A stretch of 39,328 nucleotides of DNA from NCBI GenBank assembly GCA_002746255.1, contig NVWO01000006.1:52010-91337 (forward strand), in the 5' to 3' direction. Position numbers and translations under genes: made by a program. This DNA comes from Rhodospirillaceae bacterium. GTDB taxonomy: Bacteria; Pseudomonadota; Alphaproteobacteria; GCA-2746255. Of the stretch, positions 15,436 to 24,243 are shown one piece after another. Position 1 is the stretch's first letter, and each line of letters begins with the position of its first letter. The notes below the pieces were generated by a model that was not told the DNA's origin, ran no database searches, and saw only the letters and a program-made list of their open reading frames with translations.

Positions 15436-17421
15436 TTATGCTTCAAATTCGATGATCACCTGATCGACCGCCAGACTGTCGCCTGCTTTTGCGAAAATCT
15501 TTGAAACCGTACAATCCTGTTCAGCCCGGAGAACGTTCTCCATCTTCATTGCCTCAACGACGGCCAGTTCCTCCCCCGCCTGTACGCTCTGCCCCTCCGC
15601 AACAGCCACAGCAACAAGCAGCCCCGGCATCGGCGACAGCAGAAAACGCGAAAGATCCGGCGGCATCTTAACCAGCATCAAAGCCGCAAGCTCCGCCCCG
15701 CGCGTTGTCACAACCAGTACATTATGCTTGGCGCCACCATGGGTAAGGCGAAAGCCGATTCCGTTACGGTCGATCTGAACGGTAATAGGACGCGCGTTAA
15801 CGGTGCCATGAAAAATGGGCGAGCCAAGAGCCCATTGGCTGCGAACGGCATAGGTGGCCTTGCCAATCATCACATCAAAGCCATCAAGCTCTGGCTTGAT
15901 CTGGACCGGATGGGACTGACCATCAAGAAGGACAGCCCATTCCATCCCGGCTTCAGCCTCGTGATGGGGCATCTGGCCATCGATGCTGGCCGTACGCTCG
16001 GTGAAACGTTGGTGAAGCATCGCCGCGACAGCAATCAGCCCTGCGGCATCATCTTTTGGGAGGTCCGCACCGCTGAACCCATCTGGAAATTCCTCGGCAA
16101 TGAAATTCGTCGTCAACCTGCCGTCGAGAAAGCGGGGCTTTGCCATCACGGCAGCGAGAAAGGCGATGTTTTGCTCAATCCCACGAATGTAATACGCGTC
16201 CAGGGCCATGCGCATCCGTGCGATGGCCTCGCCGCGATCGACGCCATAGGTGCATAATTTAGAAATCATCGGATCGTAATAAACGCTGATCTCGCTGCCT
16301 TCCACCACCCCACTATCGACACGAACGCCCTCGCCGACCGGCTCGCGGTAACGGGCAAGACGACCGATGGAAGGAAGGAACTTGCGCAACGGATCTTCCG
16401 CGTAAATACGCGCCTCCATCGCCCAACCCGTCCACGTGACGTCTTCCTGGCGGATGCCAAGCTTTTCGCCGGCAGCCACGCGAATCATCTGCTCGACCAA
16501 ATCGATGCCGGTCACAAGCTCTGTCACCGGATGTTCGACCTGAAGGCGCGTGTTCATCTCGAGAAAATAGAAGTCGCCATTTGCACCAAGAACAAATTCG
16601 ACGGTGCCAGCCGAACAATAATCAACTTTTTTTGCAAGGGCCACGGCCTCTGCCCCCATGGCGTCACGGGTCTTGGTGTCGATTGCCGGGCTTGGCGATT
16701 CCTCAATAACTTTTTGATGGCGTCGCTGGATCGAACATTCCCGTTCGCCAAGGTGAATGATATTACCGTGAGAATCCGCCAACACCTGGATTTCGATATG
16801 GCGAGGGTTTTCGATGTATTTTTCGAGGAAAATCCGATCGTCGCCAAAGCTGGATTTTGCCTCGTTCTGTGCCGAGCGAAACCCGTCGCGGACTTCGGCA
16901 TCGTTCCGCGCAATCCGCATGCCCTTGCCGCCACCGCCAGCCGAGGCTTTGACCATGACCGGGTAGCCTATTTCCTTCGCGATTTTTAGCGCCGCGTCGG
17001 CATCCTTCAGGATGCCGATATGCCCTGGAATCACGCTTACGCCTGCGGCCTTCGCAATCTTTTTCGATTCAACCTTGTCCCCCATGGCCGCGATTGCGCT
17101 TGCCGATGGCCCAATAAAGGTGATTTTCTCCTTGGCCAGCGCCTTGGCAAAAGCACCGTTTTCAGACAGAAAGCCATAGCCGGGATGGACGGCGTCCGCG
17201 CCCGTATCCTTCGCGGCCTTCACGACTTTTTTGATGTCCAGATAACTCTCAGCCGCGGGTGCGGGGCCAAGAAAAACCGCCTCATCCGCCATCCGCACAT
17301 GGGGCGCATCCTGATCCGCCTCGGAATAGATGGCGACGGTGCGAAGGTTCATCTTCCGTGCCGTACGAATAATCCGGCAGGCAATCTCACCGCGATTGGC
17401 AATCAGAATTTTTTTAATCAT
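15436..17421 (-). CDS. pccA: Propionyl-CoA carboxylase alpha subunit (biotin carboxylase and biotin carrier)
   Basis: Carries out ATP-dependent carboxylation of its own biotin, which the beta subunit then transfers to propionyl-CoA to make methylmalonyl-CoA. The 661 residues contain an N-terminal biotin carboxylase domain starting MIKKILIANRGEIA, the ATP-grasp glycine loop ASAGGGGKGMR, EMNTRLQVEHPVTE in the active site, a middle BT-type linker, and a C-terminal biotinyl domain with EAMKMEN (Lys626 biotinylated). The start at 17421 is set by the family N terminus. The BT domain and the adjacent pccB favour propionyl-CoA over acetyl-CoA or methylcrotonyl-CoA. A 72-base gap separates it from pccB. 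Confidence 0.93.
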   Translation of the reverse strand: MIKKILIANRGEIACRIIRTARKMNLRTVAIYSEADQDAPHVRMADEAVFLGPAPAAESYLDIKKVVKAAKDTGADAVHPGYGFLSENGAFAKALAKEKITFIGPSASAIAAMGDKVESKKIAKAAGVSVIPGHIGILKDADAALKIAKEIGYPVMVKASAGGGGKGMRIARNDAEVRDGFRSAQNEAKSSFGDDRIFLEKYIENPRHIEIQVLADSHGNIIHLGERECSIQRRHQKVIEESPSPAIDTKTRDAMGAEAVALAKKVDYCSAGTVEFVLGANGDFYFLEMNTRLQVEHPVTELVTGIDLVEQMIRVAAGEKLGIRQEDVTWTGWAMEARIYAEDPLRKFLPSIGRLARYREPVGEGVRVDSGVVEGSEISVYYDPMISKLCTYGVDRGEAIARMRMALDAYYIRGIEQNIAFLAAVMAKPRFLDGRLTTNFIAEEFPDGFSGADLPKDDAAGLIAVAAMLHQRFTERTASIDGQMPHHEAEAGMEWAVLLDGQSHPVQIKPELDGFDVMIGKATYAVRSQWALGSPIFHGTVNARPITVQIDRNGIGFRLTHGGAKHNVLVVTTRGAELAALMLVKMPPDLSRFLLSPMPGLLVAVAVAEGQSVQAGEELAVVEAMKMENVLRAEQDCTVSKIFAKAGDSLAVDQVIIEFEA

Positions 17422-17493
17422 CTCAGTCGGTTTTCCCAGCGTATTTTTCACACCCCCGGCGAGCTCTCCTGACAGGCAGGGTGGGCGCAACCC

Positions 17494-19026
17494 CTAAAGC
17501 GGGATGTTCGAATGCTTTCTCCAAAGGCCTTTAACTTGTTTGTTCTTCAGCATCGCAAGAGAACGGCTGATCCGCCGCCGCGTACTGTGAGGCATGATGA
17601 CGTCGTCGATAAAACCGCGATGGCCGGCGATAAAAGGATTGGCAAATTTCTTGCGGTATTCCTCGGTCCGTTTTTCAAGCTTCTCCGGATCGTCCACATC
17701 CCCCCGGAAAATGATCTCGACAGCCCCTTTCGGCCCCATGACAGCAATTTCCGCTGTCGGCCACGCATAATTAACGTCGCCGCGAAGATGCCTTGAACTC
17801 ATGACATCATAGGCCCCCCCATAGGCCTTGCGCGTAATGACCGTCACTTTCGGGACCGTCGCCTCAGCAAACGCAAAAAGCAATTTTGCACCATGTTTGA
17901 TAATGCCGCCATATTCCTGGCTGGTTCCGGGCAGGAAGCCAGGCACATCCACAAAGGTCACAATCGGGATACCAAAACAATCGCAGAAGCGAACAAAGCG
18001 GGCGGCCTTTTTGGACGAATCAATGTCCAGGCAGCCGGCCAGAACCAGCGGCTGATTGGCAACAAAACCGACGGTTTCCCCATCAATACGCCCAAATCCG
18101 ATCAGGATGTTCTTGGCATATTCCGGCTGTATCTCAAAAAAATCGCCTTCGTCGGCGACCTTCAGGATCAGCTCCTTCATGTCATAGGGCTTGTTTGGAT
18201 TGGCCGGCACAAGCGTGTCCAGGGATTCCTCAATCCGGTCCGAAACATCCGATGTCGGATAAACCGGCGATGCAACGCGGTTCGACGATGGCAGAAAATC
18301 CATAAAACGGCGAAGTTGCAGCAAGGCTTCGACATCGTTTTCGAAAGCCAGATCGGCAACGCCCGAACGTGTCGTATGGGTAACCGCCCCACCAAGCTCT
18401 TCGTGGGTTACTTCTTCATGGGTTACCGTTTTAACGACATTCGGCCCGGTGACGAACATGTAAGAAGCGTCTTTCACCATAAAGATGAAGTCCGTCATCG
18501 CCGGCGAATAAACGGCACCCCCGGCGCAAGGCCCCATAATGAGTGAAATTTGCGGAACAACGCCCGAAGCGTTGACGTTGCGCTGAAAAACCTCGCCATA
18601 GGCGGCAAGGGAAGAGACGCCTTCCTGAATGCGCGCCCCGCCCGAATCGTTCAAACCAATGACCGGCGCGCCCACCTTGGTGGCCTGGTCCATAATTTTG
18701 CAGATTTTTTCGGCATGGGTCTCGCTGAGAGAGCCACCGAAAACCGTGAAATCCTGGCTAAACACGAAAACCAGCCGACCATTGATGGTGCCGTGACCCG
18801 TGACAACACCATCGCCGGGTACTTTCTGCGCGTCCATGCCGAAATCGTTGCAACGATGTTCGACAAACATGTCGTATTCTTCAAAGGAATTCGGATCGAG
18901 AAGAAGCTCAATACGCTCACGCGCGGTCAGCTTTCCTTTCCGATGCTGGGCCGCGACTCGCTTTTCACCGCCGCCGGCACGCGCCGCAACGCGTTTGCGT
19001 TCAAGTTCTTCAAGAATGTCCTTCAT
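17494..19026 (-). CDS. pccB: Propionyl-CoA carboxylase beta subunit (carboxyltransferase)
   Basis: Transfers the carboxyl group from biotin to propionyl-CoA. It has 510 residues, the standard PccB length, with N- and C-terminal crotonase-like carboxyltransferase halves. Family stretches include [26 protein letters not shown], the oxyanion-hole GGARIQEGV and [13 protein letters not shown], then [13 protein letters not shown] and [12 protein letters not shown] chose ATG 19026 ([12 protein letters not shown]). It is the first gene of the operon and has its own promoter and a leader of about 80 bases. Confidence 0.95.
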   Translation of the reverse strand: MKDILEELERKRVAARAGGGEKRVAAQHRKGKLTARERIELLLDPNSFEEYDMFVEHRCNDFGMDAQKVPGDGVVTGHGTINGRLVFVFSQDFTVFGGSLSETHAEKICKIMDQATKVGAPVIGLNDSGGARIQEGVSSLAAYGEVFQRNVNASGVVPQISLIMGPCAGGAVYSPAMTDFIFMVKDASYMFVTGPNVVKTVTHEEVTHEELGGAVTHTTRSGVADLAFENDVEALLQLRRFMDFLPSSNRVASPVYPTSDVSDRIEESLDTLVPANPNKPYDMKELILKVADEGDFFEIQPEYAKNILIGFGRIDGETVGFVANQPLVLAGCLDIDSSKKAARFVRFCDCFGIPIVTFVDVPGFLPGTSQEYGGIIKHGAKLLFAFAEATVPKVTVITRKAYGGAYDVMSSRHLRGDVNYAWPTAEIAVMGPKGAVEIIFRGDVDDPEKLEKRTEEYRKKFANPFIAGHRGFIDDVIMPHSTRRRISRSLAMLKNKQVKGLWRKHSNIPL

Positions 19027-19058
19027 ACGTTCGCGTTCCTGCCTGCAAGGCCATAATT

Positions 19059-19071
19059 CCGGCTTTGCCGG
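19059..19071 (-). promoter_or_regulatory. Short stem-loop in the pccB leader
   Basis: CCGGC-TTT-GCCGG (plus-strand reading) can form a five-base-pair stem with a three-base loop, 32 bases before the pccB ATG. It is too short to be a terminator. Confidence 0.25.
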
Positions 19072-19084
19072 GGTGGTTTCCACG

Positions 19085-19097
19085 ATTATTGAATAAT
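19085..19097. promoter_or_regulatory. Perfect palindrome downstream of the pccB promoter, possible operator
   Basis: ATTATT-G-AATAAT is a perfect 13-base palindrome lying about +11 to +23 from the predicted start of the pcc transcript. That position suits a repressor. It does not match the TTTGCAAA-type site I know for PccR. Confidence 0.35.
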
Positions 19098-19114
19098 TTG
19101 AAGGTGTTGTGAAA

Positions 19115-19143
19115 AAAATACCTGACGCGCAACGACCCGTCAA
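19115..19143 (-). promoter_or_regulatory. Sigma70-type promoter for the pccB-pccA operon
   Basis: Minus-strand TTGACG (19138-19143), a 17-base spacer and TATTTT (19115-19120). A strong -35 and ideal spacing sit in the 167-base gap between the ATP12 stop and the pccB start. Confidence 0.62.
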
Positions 19144-19193
19144 CCGCCTAGCAAGACACAAAAGCCAAAGCCTTAAAATGGCCTGGCGGCGTG

Positions 19194-19886
19194 CTACCCA
19201 AGCAGCGAAAGGAAGCGTTCCACGGCATCCAAACTTGCGCGCAAGGCGGCGCGTTGTTCCGTTGCCTCTTCATCCTCGCCCCATCTTTCGATCTGAAAAT
19301 CCTCATCAAGCTGGGAAAGCTTCCACGCCGCCTCGGCGTCGATCCTGCCCTCGGTCAATGCCAGGCCAAGAATCAAGGAACGGCATATGCCCGTGCAACC
19401 GCGCAACCCCGTTAACCGGAGGTCGTCCAGATCGGAAATCGCCGCCTCAAGCGCGGCAAGGGAGGCCGTCGGCTGGGGCGTTGCGGCAAGTTCCACGGTT
19501 ACGGCAAGGGGCGCCCCAAAGCGACTTGCCGCCCAGTCCACAAGGGGCTGCCACGCCAGAGCCTGGCGTTCGGCCAGATCGGCGGGCTCCACAACGCGAT
19601 AGCAAAGAAGATCCGTCTTCGCATATTCCAGCATCGACGCCACAACCGCATCGCGCTCCGGCGCGACGTAATCCAGGGCCGCCACCGCAAGCCGCATAAG
19701 CGGCATCCCATGCAGATCGACTTTCTCTCCCTGGGCCTGCCATTCCTGCGCAATCGCCTCAGCCAGCGCGCGCGAAGAAAGCGCCATGGCCGTGCCGGCA
19801 AATGTGCGAACCACCTTCCCGTCCAGGGTGACAGCAAAGCCGGAATCGCTTTTGGCAGTGCCGGCCTTCTTATAAAAACGCCGCAA
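19194..19886 (-). CDS. ATP12 family F1-ATPase assembly chaperone
   Basis: Alphaproteobacterial homologue of mitochondrial ATP12, which protects the F1 alpha subunit during ATP synthase assembly. The protein has 230 residues. Typical stretches are the N-terminal [39 protein letters not shown] and [24 protein letters not shown]. The start is TTG at 19886, with GAGGG 7 bases upstream. It is followed after 167 bases by the pccB start, which has its own promoter, and is divergent from an SLC13 permease gene. Confidence 0.9.
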   Translation of the reverse strand: MRRFYKKAGTAKSDSGFAVTLDGKVVRTFAGTAMALSSRALAEAIAQEWQAQGEKVDLHGMPLMRLAVAALDYVAPERDAVVASMLEYAKTDLLCYRVVEPADLAERQALAWQPLVDWAASRFGAPLAVTVELAATPQPTASLAALEAAISDLDDLRLTGLRGCTGICRSLILGLALTEGRIDAEAAWKLSQLDEDFQIERWGEDEEATEQRAALRASLDAVERFLSLLG

Positions 19887-19955
19887 AAGAAAACCCTCTA
19901 TAAATTAAAAACACTATTTATTTCAATTTCTTACAATCAATTTCTAATGTTTTGC

Positions 19956-19983
19956 TTGATAGGAAAATCAGAAAATCTATTTT
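19956..19983 (+). promoter_or_regulatory. Candidate promoter for the SLC13 permease gene
   Basis: TTGATA (19956-19961), a 16-base spacer and TATTTT (19978-19983) lie in the AT-rich divergent gap 19887-20076. This gives a leader of about 85 bases. No clear minus-strand promoter for the ATP12 gene could be singled out in the same AT-rich stretch. Confidence 0.4.
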
Positions 19984-20076
19984 TCCTGCGACATTTCCTA
20001 TGATAGCGAATGCCGCTTCTTTACAACGAAGCACCGGTCTTTTTCTATCCCCCTCCTATCACACGCAGCACACAAG

Positions 20077-21588
20077 ATGAATAAAGCCGCTTCGAACACC
20101 ACCTCGCGACGACGTCTCATCGGACTGGCCCTTGGTGGCATCACCTTTGCGGGCCTGCTTGCCCTGCCACCGCCCGATGCCCTTTCGTCCGACGCGTGGC
20201 GCGTTGTCGCCATCGCCCTGTTGATGGCCATTTGGTGGGCAACGGAAGCGCTGCCTCTTTCCGCCACGGCCCTTGTGCCCATTTGCTTGTTTCCGTTTTT
20301 CGGGATCGCCTCCATCACAGAAACAACAGCCCCTTACGCACACCCGGTTCTCTTCCTGCTTCTTGGCGGTTTCATCATCGCCCTGGCAATGGAGCGATGG
20401 AATCTGCACCGGCGGATCGCGCTTTCTATTCTTAACCTTGTCGGCACACGCCCCGCCTATTTGATCGGCGGTTTTATGGCAACGACTGCGGCGTTAAGCA
20501 TGTGGATCAGCAACACGGCGACGACAGCGATGATGCTGCCGATCACCCTTTCCGTCATTGCGACGCTGCGCGAAGAAACCGCCGAGGGCGACACCCTTGA
20601 TGATCATTTTGTTATCGCCCTTCTTCTTGGCATTGCCTATAGCGCCAATATCGGCGGCCTCGGCACGTTGATCGGAACGGCACCAAACGCAATTTTTGCA
20701 GCCTTTTTGTTGCAAAACTATGGCGTTGAAATTGGTTTTGCGACCTGGATGACGGTCGGCATCCCCCTGGCTACGATCCTCCTGGTCCTGACCTGGCTAA
20801 TTTTAACGCGGGTTGCCTTTCGCATCGGCGATACCCCGATTGCCGGCGCGGATAGGCTAATCCGAGAGGAAATTCAATCCCTTGGCACCATGAGCCGGGG
20901 GGAAAAGCTTACCACTGGCGTTTTTCTGATCGTCGTGATGCTTTGGATTTTCCGCCCCGCCATCAATTCGTACCTGCCATCCCTTTCGCTGACGGATGCC
21001 GGCATTGCGATTTTCGGCGCGCTTCTTCTTTTTCTTCTTCCCGTCAATTTACGAAAAAGCGAATTTGTCCTTGATGTCACATGGGTAAAACGCATTCCCT
21101 GGGGCGTATTGCTGCTGTTCGGTGGCGGGCTATCACTTGCCGCCGCCATCAATCACACAGGCCTTGCCACCGCCATCGGCGAGGCAATGTCCGGGATCGA
21201 AAAACTCCCCACCCTTCTCGTCATCGCTGGCGTTGTCACCGTTATAATTTTTCTAACCGAGCTCACCAGCAACACGGCAACGACGGTGACGTTTCTGCCG
21301 GTTCTTGCCGGCCTCGCCATCGGTATTAGCGAAAACCCCATTCTTCTTGCCTTTCCCGCCACGGTGGCGGCAAGCTGCGCCTTCATGATGCCGGTCGCAA
21401 CCCCGCCGAATGCCATTGTGTTTGGAAGCGGCATGTTGACGGTGCCGCAAATGGCACGCACCGGCTTTCTTCTTAATCTGATCGGTATCGTTCTGTTGAC
21501 GCTTTTTTCCTACACCGTAATGGGGCCGCTTCTTGGCGTGGAAATCGGCATCCTTCCGGAATGGGCCATCACAAAGACCGCCGGTTAA
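20077..21588 (+). CDS. SLC13/DASS family anion or dicarboxylate transporter
   Basis: Inner-membrane transporter of 503 residues with many membrane helices. It carries the two SNT signature loops of Na+-coupled dicarboxylate transporters such as VcINDY: SNTATTAM at 145-152 and SNTATTVT at 398-405. GTAPNAIF (about 200-207) and VATPPNAIVFGSG near the C terminus are also typical. The substrate is probably a C4 dicarboxylate or a related anion, but sulfate is possible for the family. The ribosome binding site is weak. It lies divergent from ATP12 and convergent with rluC, sharing TTAA as both stop codons. Its position between genes usually found together suggests insertion. Confidence 0.9.
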   Translation: MNKAASNTTSRRRLIGLALGGITFAGLLALPPPDALSSDAWRVVAIALLMAIWWATEALPLSATALVPICLFPFFGIASITETTAPYAHPVLFLLLGGFIIALAMERWNLHRRIALSILNLVGTRPAYLIGGFMATTAALSMWISNTATTAMMLPITLSVIATLREETAEGDTLDDHFVIALLLGIAYSANIGGLGTLIGTAPNAIFAAFLLQNYGVEIGFATWMTVGIPLATILLVLTWLILTRVAFRIGDTPIAGADRLIREEIQSLGTMSRGEKLTTGVFLIVVMLWIFRPAINSYLPSLSLTDAGIAIFGALLLFLLPVNLRKSEFVLDVTWVKRIPWGVLLLFGGGLSLAAAINHTGLATAIGEAMSGIEKLPTLLVIAGVVTVIIFLTELTSNTATTVTFLPVLAGLAIGISENPILLAFPATVAASCAFMMPVATPPNAIVFGSGMLTVPQMARTGFLLNLIGIVLLTLFSYTVMGPLLGVEIGILPEWAITKTAG

Positions 21589-22559
21589 AAGGCATCCAGA
21601 TTGCCGGCCTTTAGGTCGAAACCGAAGGCCTCCCAACTCGCTCGCAAATCCTCCGGCAAAGGCGCAACAACCCGGATTTTTCCCTTTCGGGGGTGCATGA
21701 ATTCAATCTCGTAGGCATGCAGGTGCAACCGCCCGGCAATGCCCTTGCCATCGAACCTCGCCTCCGGCCCACCATATTTGAAGTCCCCCAGGATCGGCAC
21801 CTCCTTCGCGGCACAATGCACCCGCAATTGATGCGTGCGGCCCGTCAACGGCATCAAGGCCAGCCACGCCACCTTGCGCCCGGCCTTATCCAGCACCGCA
21901 TATTGGGTTTTGGCCGCCTTTCCCCCGGCGGCATCGGCCACGACCTGCTCGCCCTTGCCTACGGGGCGTTTCGCAAGGGCCATTGTCATTTCCCCCGTCT
22001 CCGGCCTTGGCACACCGCCAACCAGCGCCCAGTAAATCTTCCGGACGGTCTTTTCGCGAAAAGCCTTCGTAAGCCAGGCGGCCGCGGCAGGCGTCCGCGC
22101 AAGCACGAGGACGCCGCTGGTATCCCGGTCGAGCCGGTGGACGAGACGCGGGCGGTCTTCTTTTTCAAAGCGAAGCACCTCCAGCATGCCATCAAGATGC
22201 CGCAGGGTTTTCGTCCCCCCATGAACGGCGAGGCCCGCCGGCTTGTTCAGGACAAGCACGTCCTCGTCCTGATACAGGATGCTTTCACGAAGCCGTTTTG
22301 CATCACCAGCCGACACCGGCAGTGTTTTTCGAACGGGTCGCCGATGGGCATTCACCTGAAAAGGCGGCACCCGTATTTTTTGCCCTTCTTCCAGGCGCAA
22401 TCCCGCTTTTGCACGCTGCCCATCGACGCGGACCTGCCCCTTGCGAAGCAACTTCTCCAAAAGCGTGTGCGAAAGCTCTGGAAAGTACCGCCGGAACCAG
22501 CGATCAAGGCGAAGCGCCTTTTCGTCCGCCTCTACGATGAGGAAACGAACCTCGCTCAT
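21585..22559 (-). CDS. rluC: RluA/RluC family 23S rRNA pseudouridine synthase
   Basis: Converts specific uridines of 23S rRNA to pseudouridine. The 324-residue protein has an N-terminal S4-like RNA-binding domain (about 17-65), a synthase domain with catalytic Asp144 in HRLDRDTSGVLVLAR, then PLTGRTHQLRVH and LHLHAYEIEFMHP near the C terminus. The ATG at 22559 overlaps the crcB stop as ATGA. RluC (positions 955/2504/2580 in E. coli) is the likely type, but RluD-like specificity cannot be ruled out by eye. Confidence 0.88.
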   Translation of the reverse strand: MSEVRFLIVEADEKALRLDRWFRRYFPELSHTLLEKLLRKGQVRVDGQRAKAGLRLEEGQKIRVPPFQVNAHRRPVRKTLPVSAGDAKRLRESILYQDEDVLVLNKPAGLAVHGGTKTLRHLDGMLEVLRFEKEDRPRLVHRLDRDTSGVLVLARTPAAAAWLTKAFREKTVRKIYWALVGGVPRPETGEMTMALAKRPVGKGEQVVADAAGGKAAKTQYAVLDKAGRKVAWLALMPLTGRTHQLRVHCAAKEVPILGDFKYGGPEARFDGKGIAGRLHLHAYEIEFMHPRKGKIRVVAPLPEDLRASWEAFGFDLKAGNLDAF

Positions 22560-22933
22560 GCGACCTGACGCATCAGATACATGCCCGCGCCAAAGGCGAG
22601 GACGGCAAGCGCAACGGAAAGCACCGCATAAAGAAACGCCAGCCAGAGCTGGCCACGTTCAAACAAATAGACGACATCAAGGGAAAAGGTCGAAAAGGTC
22701 GTGAAACTGCCCAGCACGCCAATGACGAGAAAGGCGCGCAACGTTGCATCCACCTGCCAGGCGAGGGCCATGCCCTCAATCAACAGGCCAAGAAGAAAAG
22801 AGCCCACCACGTTCACGAAAAGCGTCGCATAGGGAAACCCCATGCCCAGAAATTGGGTGACGACGCCCATGGCCAGATAACGGCCAATTGCCCCGACGGC
22901 GCCCCCAAGGCCGATGGAAAGGATCATCTGCAT
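22556..22933 (-). CDS. crcB: Fluoride ion exporter CrcB (Fluc)
   Basis: Small dual-topology fluoride channel, 125 residues and four membrane helices. The signature GGAVGAIGRYL near the N terminus, the pore Asn in TLFVNVVGSFLLG (N41) and GVLGSFTTFSTFS are all present. I chose ATG 22933 with GAGGAAAAGA just before it. ATG at 22927 is an alternative. It begins 11 bases after the rarA stop and overlaps rluC by ATGA. No fluoride riboswitch precedes it, since the upstream bases are rarA coding sequence. Confidence 0.93.
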   Translation of the reverse strand: MQMILSIGLGGAVGAIGRYLAMGVVTQFLGMGFPYATLFVNVVGSFLLGLLIEGMALAWQVDATLRAFLVIGVLGSFTTFSTFSLDVVYLFERGQLWLAFLYAVLSVALAVLAFGAGMYLMRQVA

Positions 22934-22944
22934 CTTCTTTTCCT

Positions 22945-24243
22945 CTATTTCCCTTCCCGTGCCACCCGCTCGCGCAGGGCCTGCCATTGCGCCAGGCGCT
23001 CTTGCAATTTGCCCTCATAGCCACGATCAAAGGGGCGGTAGAAATTCTTGCGTTCCATGCCGTCTGGAAAATAGTTCTGCCCGGAAAGCCCTTCCACCGT
23101 GTCGTGATCATAGACATAGCCCTTGCCATAACCCAGATCCTTCATCAAACGGCTGGACGCGTTCAGGATATGGGCGGGTGGCATGAGGGAGCCGGTTTCT
23201 TTTGCAGCGCCTGTGGCCTCTCCAAAAGCCTTGTAGGCAGCATTCGATTTCGGCGCGGTTGCGAGATAAATGACGGCCTGGGCAATGGCCAGTTCTCCCT
23301 CCGGGGAACCCAGAAAATCATAGGCATCCTTTGCCGCCAATGCCTGATGGACGGCGGCTGGCGCAGCAAGGCCGATGTCCTCGACAGCAAAGCGAACAAG
23401 GCGACGAACGATGTAAAGAGGGTCCTCACCACCCGCCAGCATCCGCGCCAGCCAATAAAGGGCCGCATCCGCGTCGGATCCGCGAAGCGATTTATGAAGG
23501 GCGCTGATCAGGTTGAAATGGCCTTCCTGGCCCTTGTCATAAATTGGGGCACGGCGGGCAATGGCGCCAAGAAGCCCTGCGGTGTCAAGAATGGGAGATG
23601 GCGGCAAAAGAAAGAGGTCCTCGGCAAGGTTAAGCAGATAACGCCCATCGCCATCCGCCATCGCCAACAGCGTGATGCGCGCCTCCGCATCGATGGGAAG
23701 CATCTTGCCTTCTACTGCCTCCGCGCGCTTGAGCAGGGTTTGAAGCGCGGCCTCATCCAGGCGCTTTAAGACAAGCACCTGACAGCGGGAAAGCAATGGT
23801 GCGTTTAGCTCAAAAGATGGGTTCTCCGTCGTCGCGCCGACAAGCGTAACCGTGCCGTCCTCGACATAAGGTAAAAACCCGTCCTGCTGCGCCCGGTTAA
23901 ATCGGTGAATTTCATCGATAAACAGAAGCGTTCCCGTCCCCATCGCGCGACGTTCTTTTGCTTCCTGAAAGACGCGCCGAAGGTCCGCCACGCCGGAGAA
24001 AACCGCAGAAAGGGCGACGAAAGCCAGCGACGTATGATCCGCAAGAAGCCGTGCAATCGTCGTCTTGCCACAGCCAGGCGGCCCCCAAAGCACCATAGAA
24101 ATCAAATGGCCCGAAGCCAGCATACGACCAAGCGGCGCCGATGGGCCTAACAGATGATCCTGTCCGACCACTTCCTCAAGTCGTGTGGGGCGAAGACGCG
24201 CCGCCAGAGGCTGCGGGGCCTGGGATTCAAAAAGGGTCGTCAC
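22945..24243 (-). CDS. rarA: Replication-associated recombination protein A
   Basis: AAA+ ATPase of the clamp-loader-like RarA/MgsA/WRNIP1 family, acting at stalled replication forks. From the GTG at 24243 it has 432 residues. The Walker A motif GPPGCGKTT is at 54-62 and Walker B LLFIDEIHRFN has D110-E111. ATTENPSFELN is the sensor region, and the C-terminal tetramerisation part has GSDADAALYWLARML and PEGELAIAQA. The GTG overlaps the htrA stop as GTGA, which fixes the start. A longer frame would run into htrA. Confidence 0.93.
   Translation of the reverse strand: MTTLFESQAPQPLAARLRPTRLEEVVGQDHLLGPSAPLGRMLASGHLISMVLWGPPGCGKTTIARLLADHTSLAFVALSAVFSGVADLRRVFQEAKERRAMGTGTLLFIDEIHRFNRAQQDGFLPYVEDGTVTLVGATTENPSFELNAPLLSRCQVLVLKRLDEAALQTLLKRAEAVEGKMLPIDAEARITLLAMADGDGRYLLNLAEDLFLLPPSPILDTAGLLGAIARRAPIYDKGQEGHFNLISALHKSLRGSDADAALYWLARMLAGGEDPLYIVRRLVRFAVEDIGLAAPAAVHQALAAKDAYDFLGSPEGELAIAQAVIYLATAPKSNAAYKAFGEATGAAKETGSLMPPAHILNASSRLMKDLGYGKGYVYDHDTVEGLSGQNYFPDGMERKNFYRPFDRGYEGKLQERLAQWQALRERVAREGK

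Noticed and set aside
19998-20318. Minus-strand open frame across the start of the SLC13 gene
   Set aside because: It overlaps the transporter in antisense, has no recognisable domain, and a low-complexity charged translation.
22934-23100. Fluoride riboswitch upstream of crcB
   Set aside because: The bases before crcB are coding sequence for the conserved end of rarA, with an 11-base gap and no crcB-motif aptamer visible.
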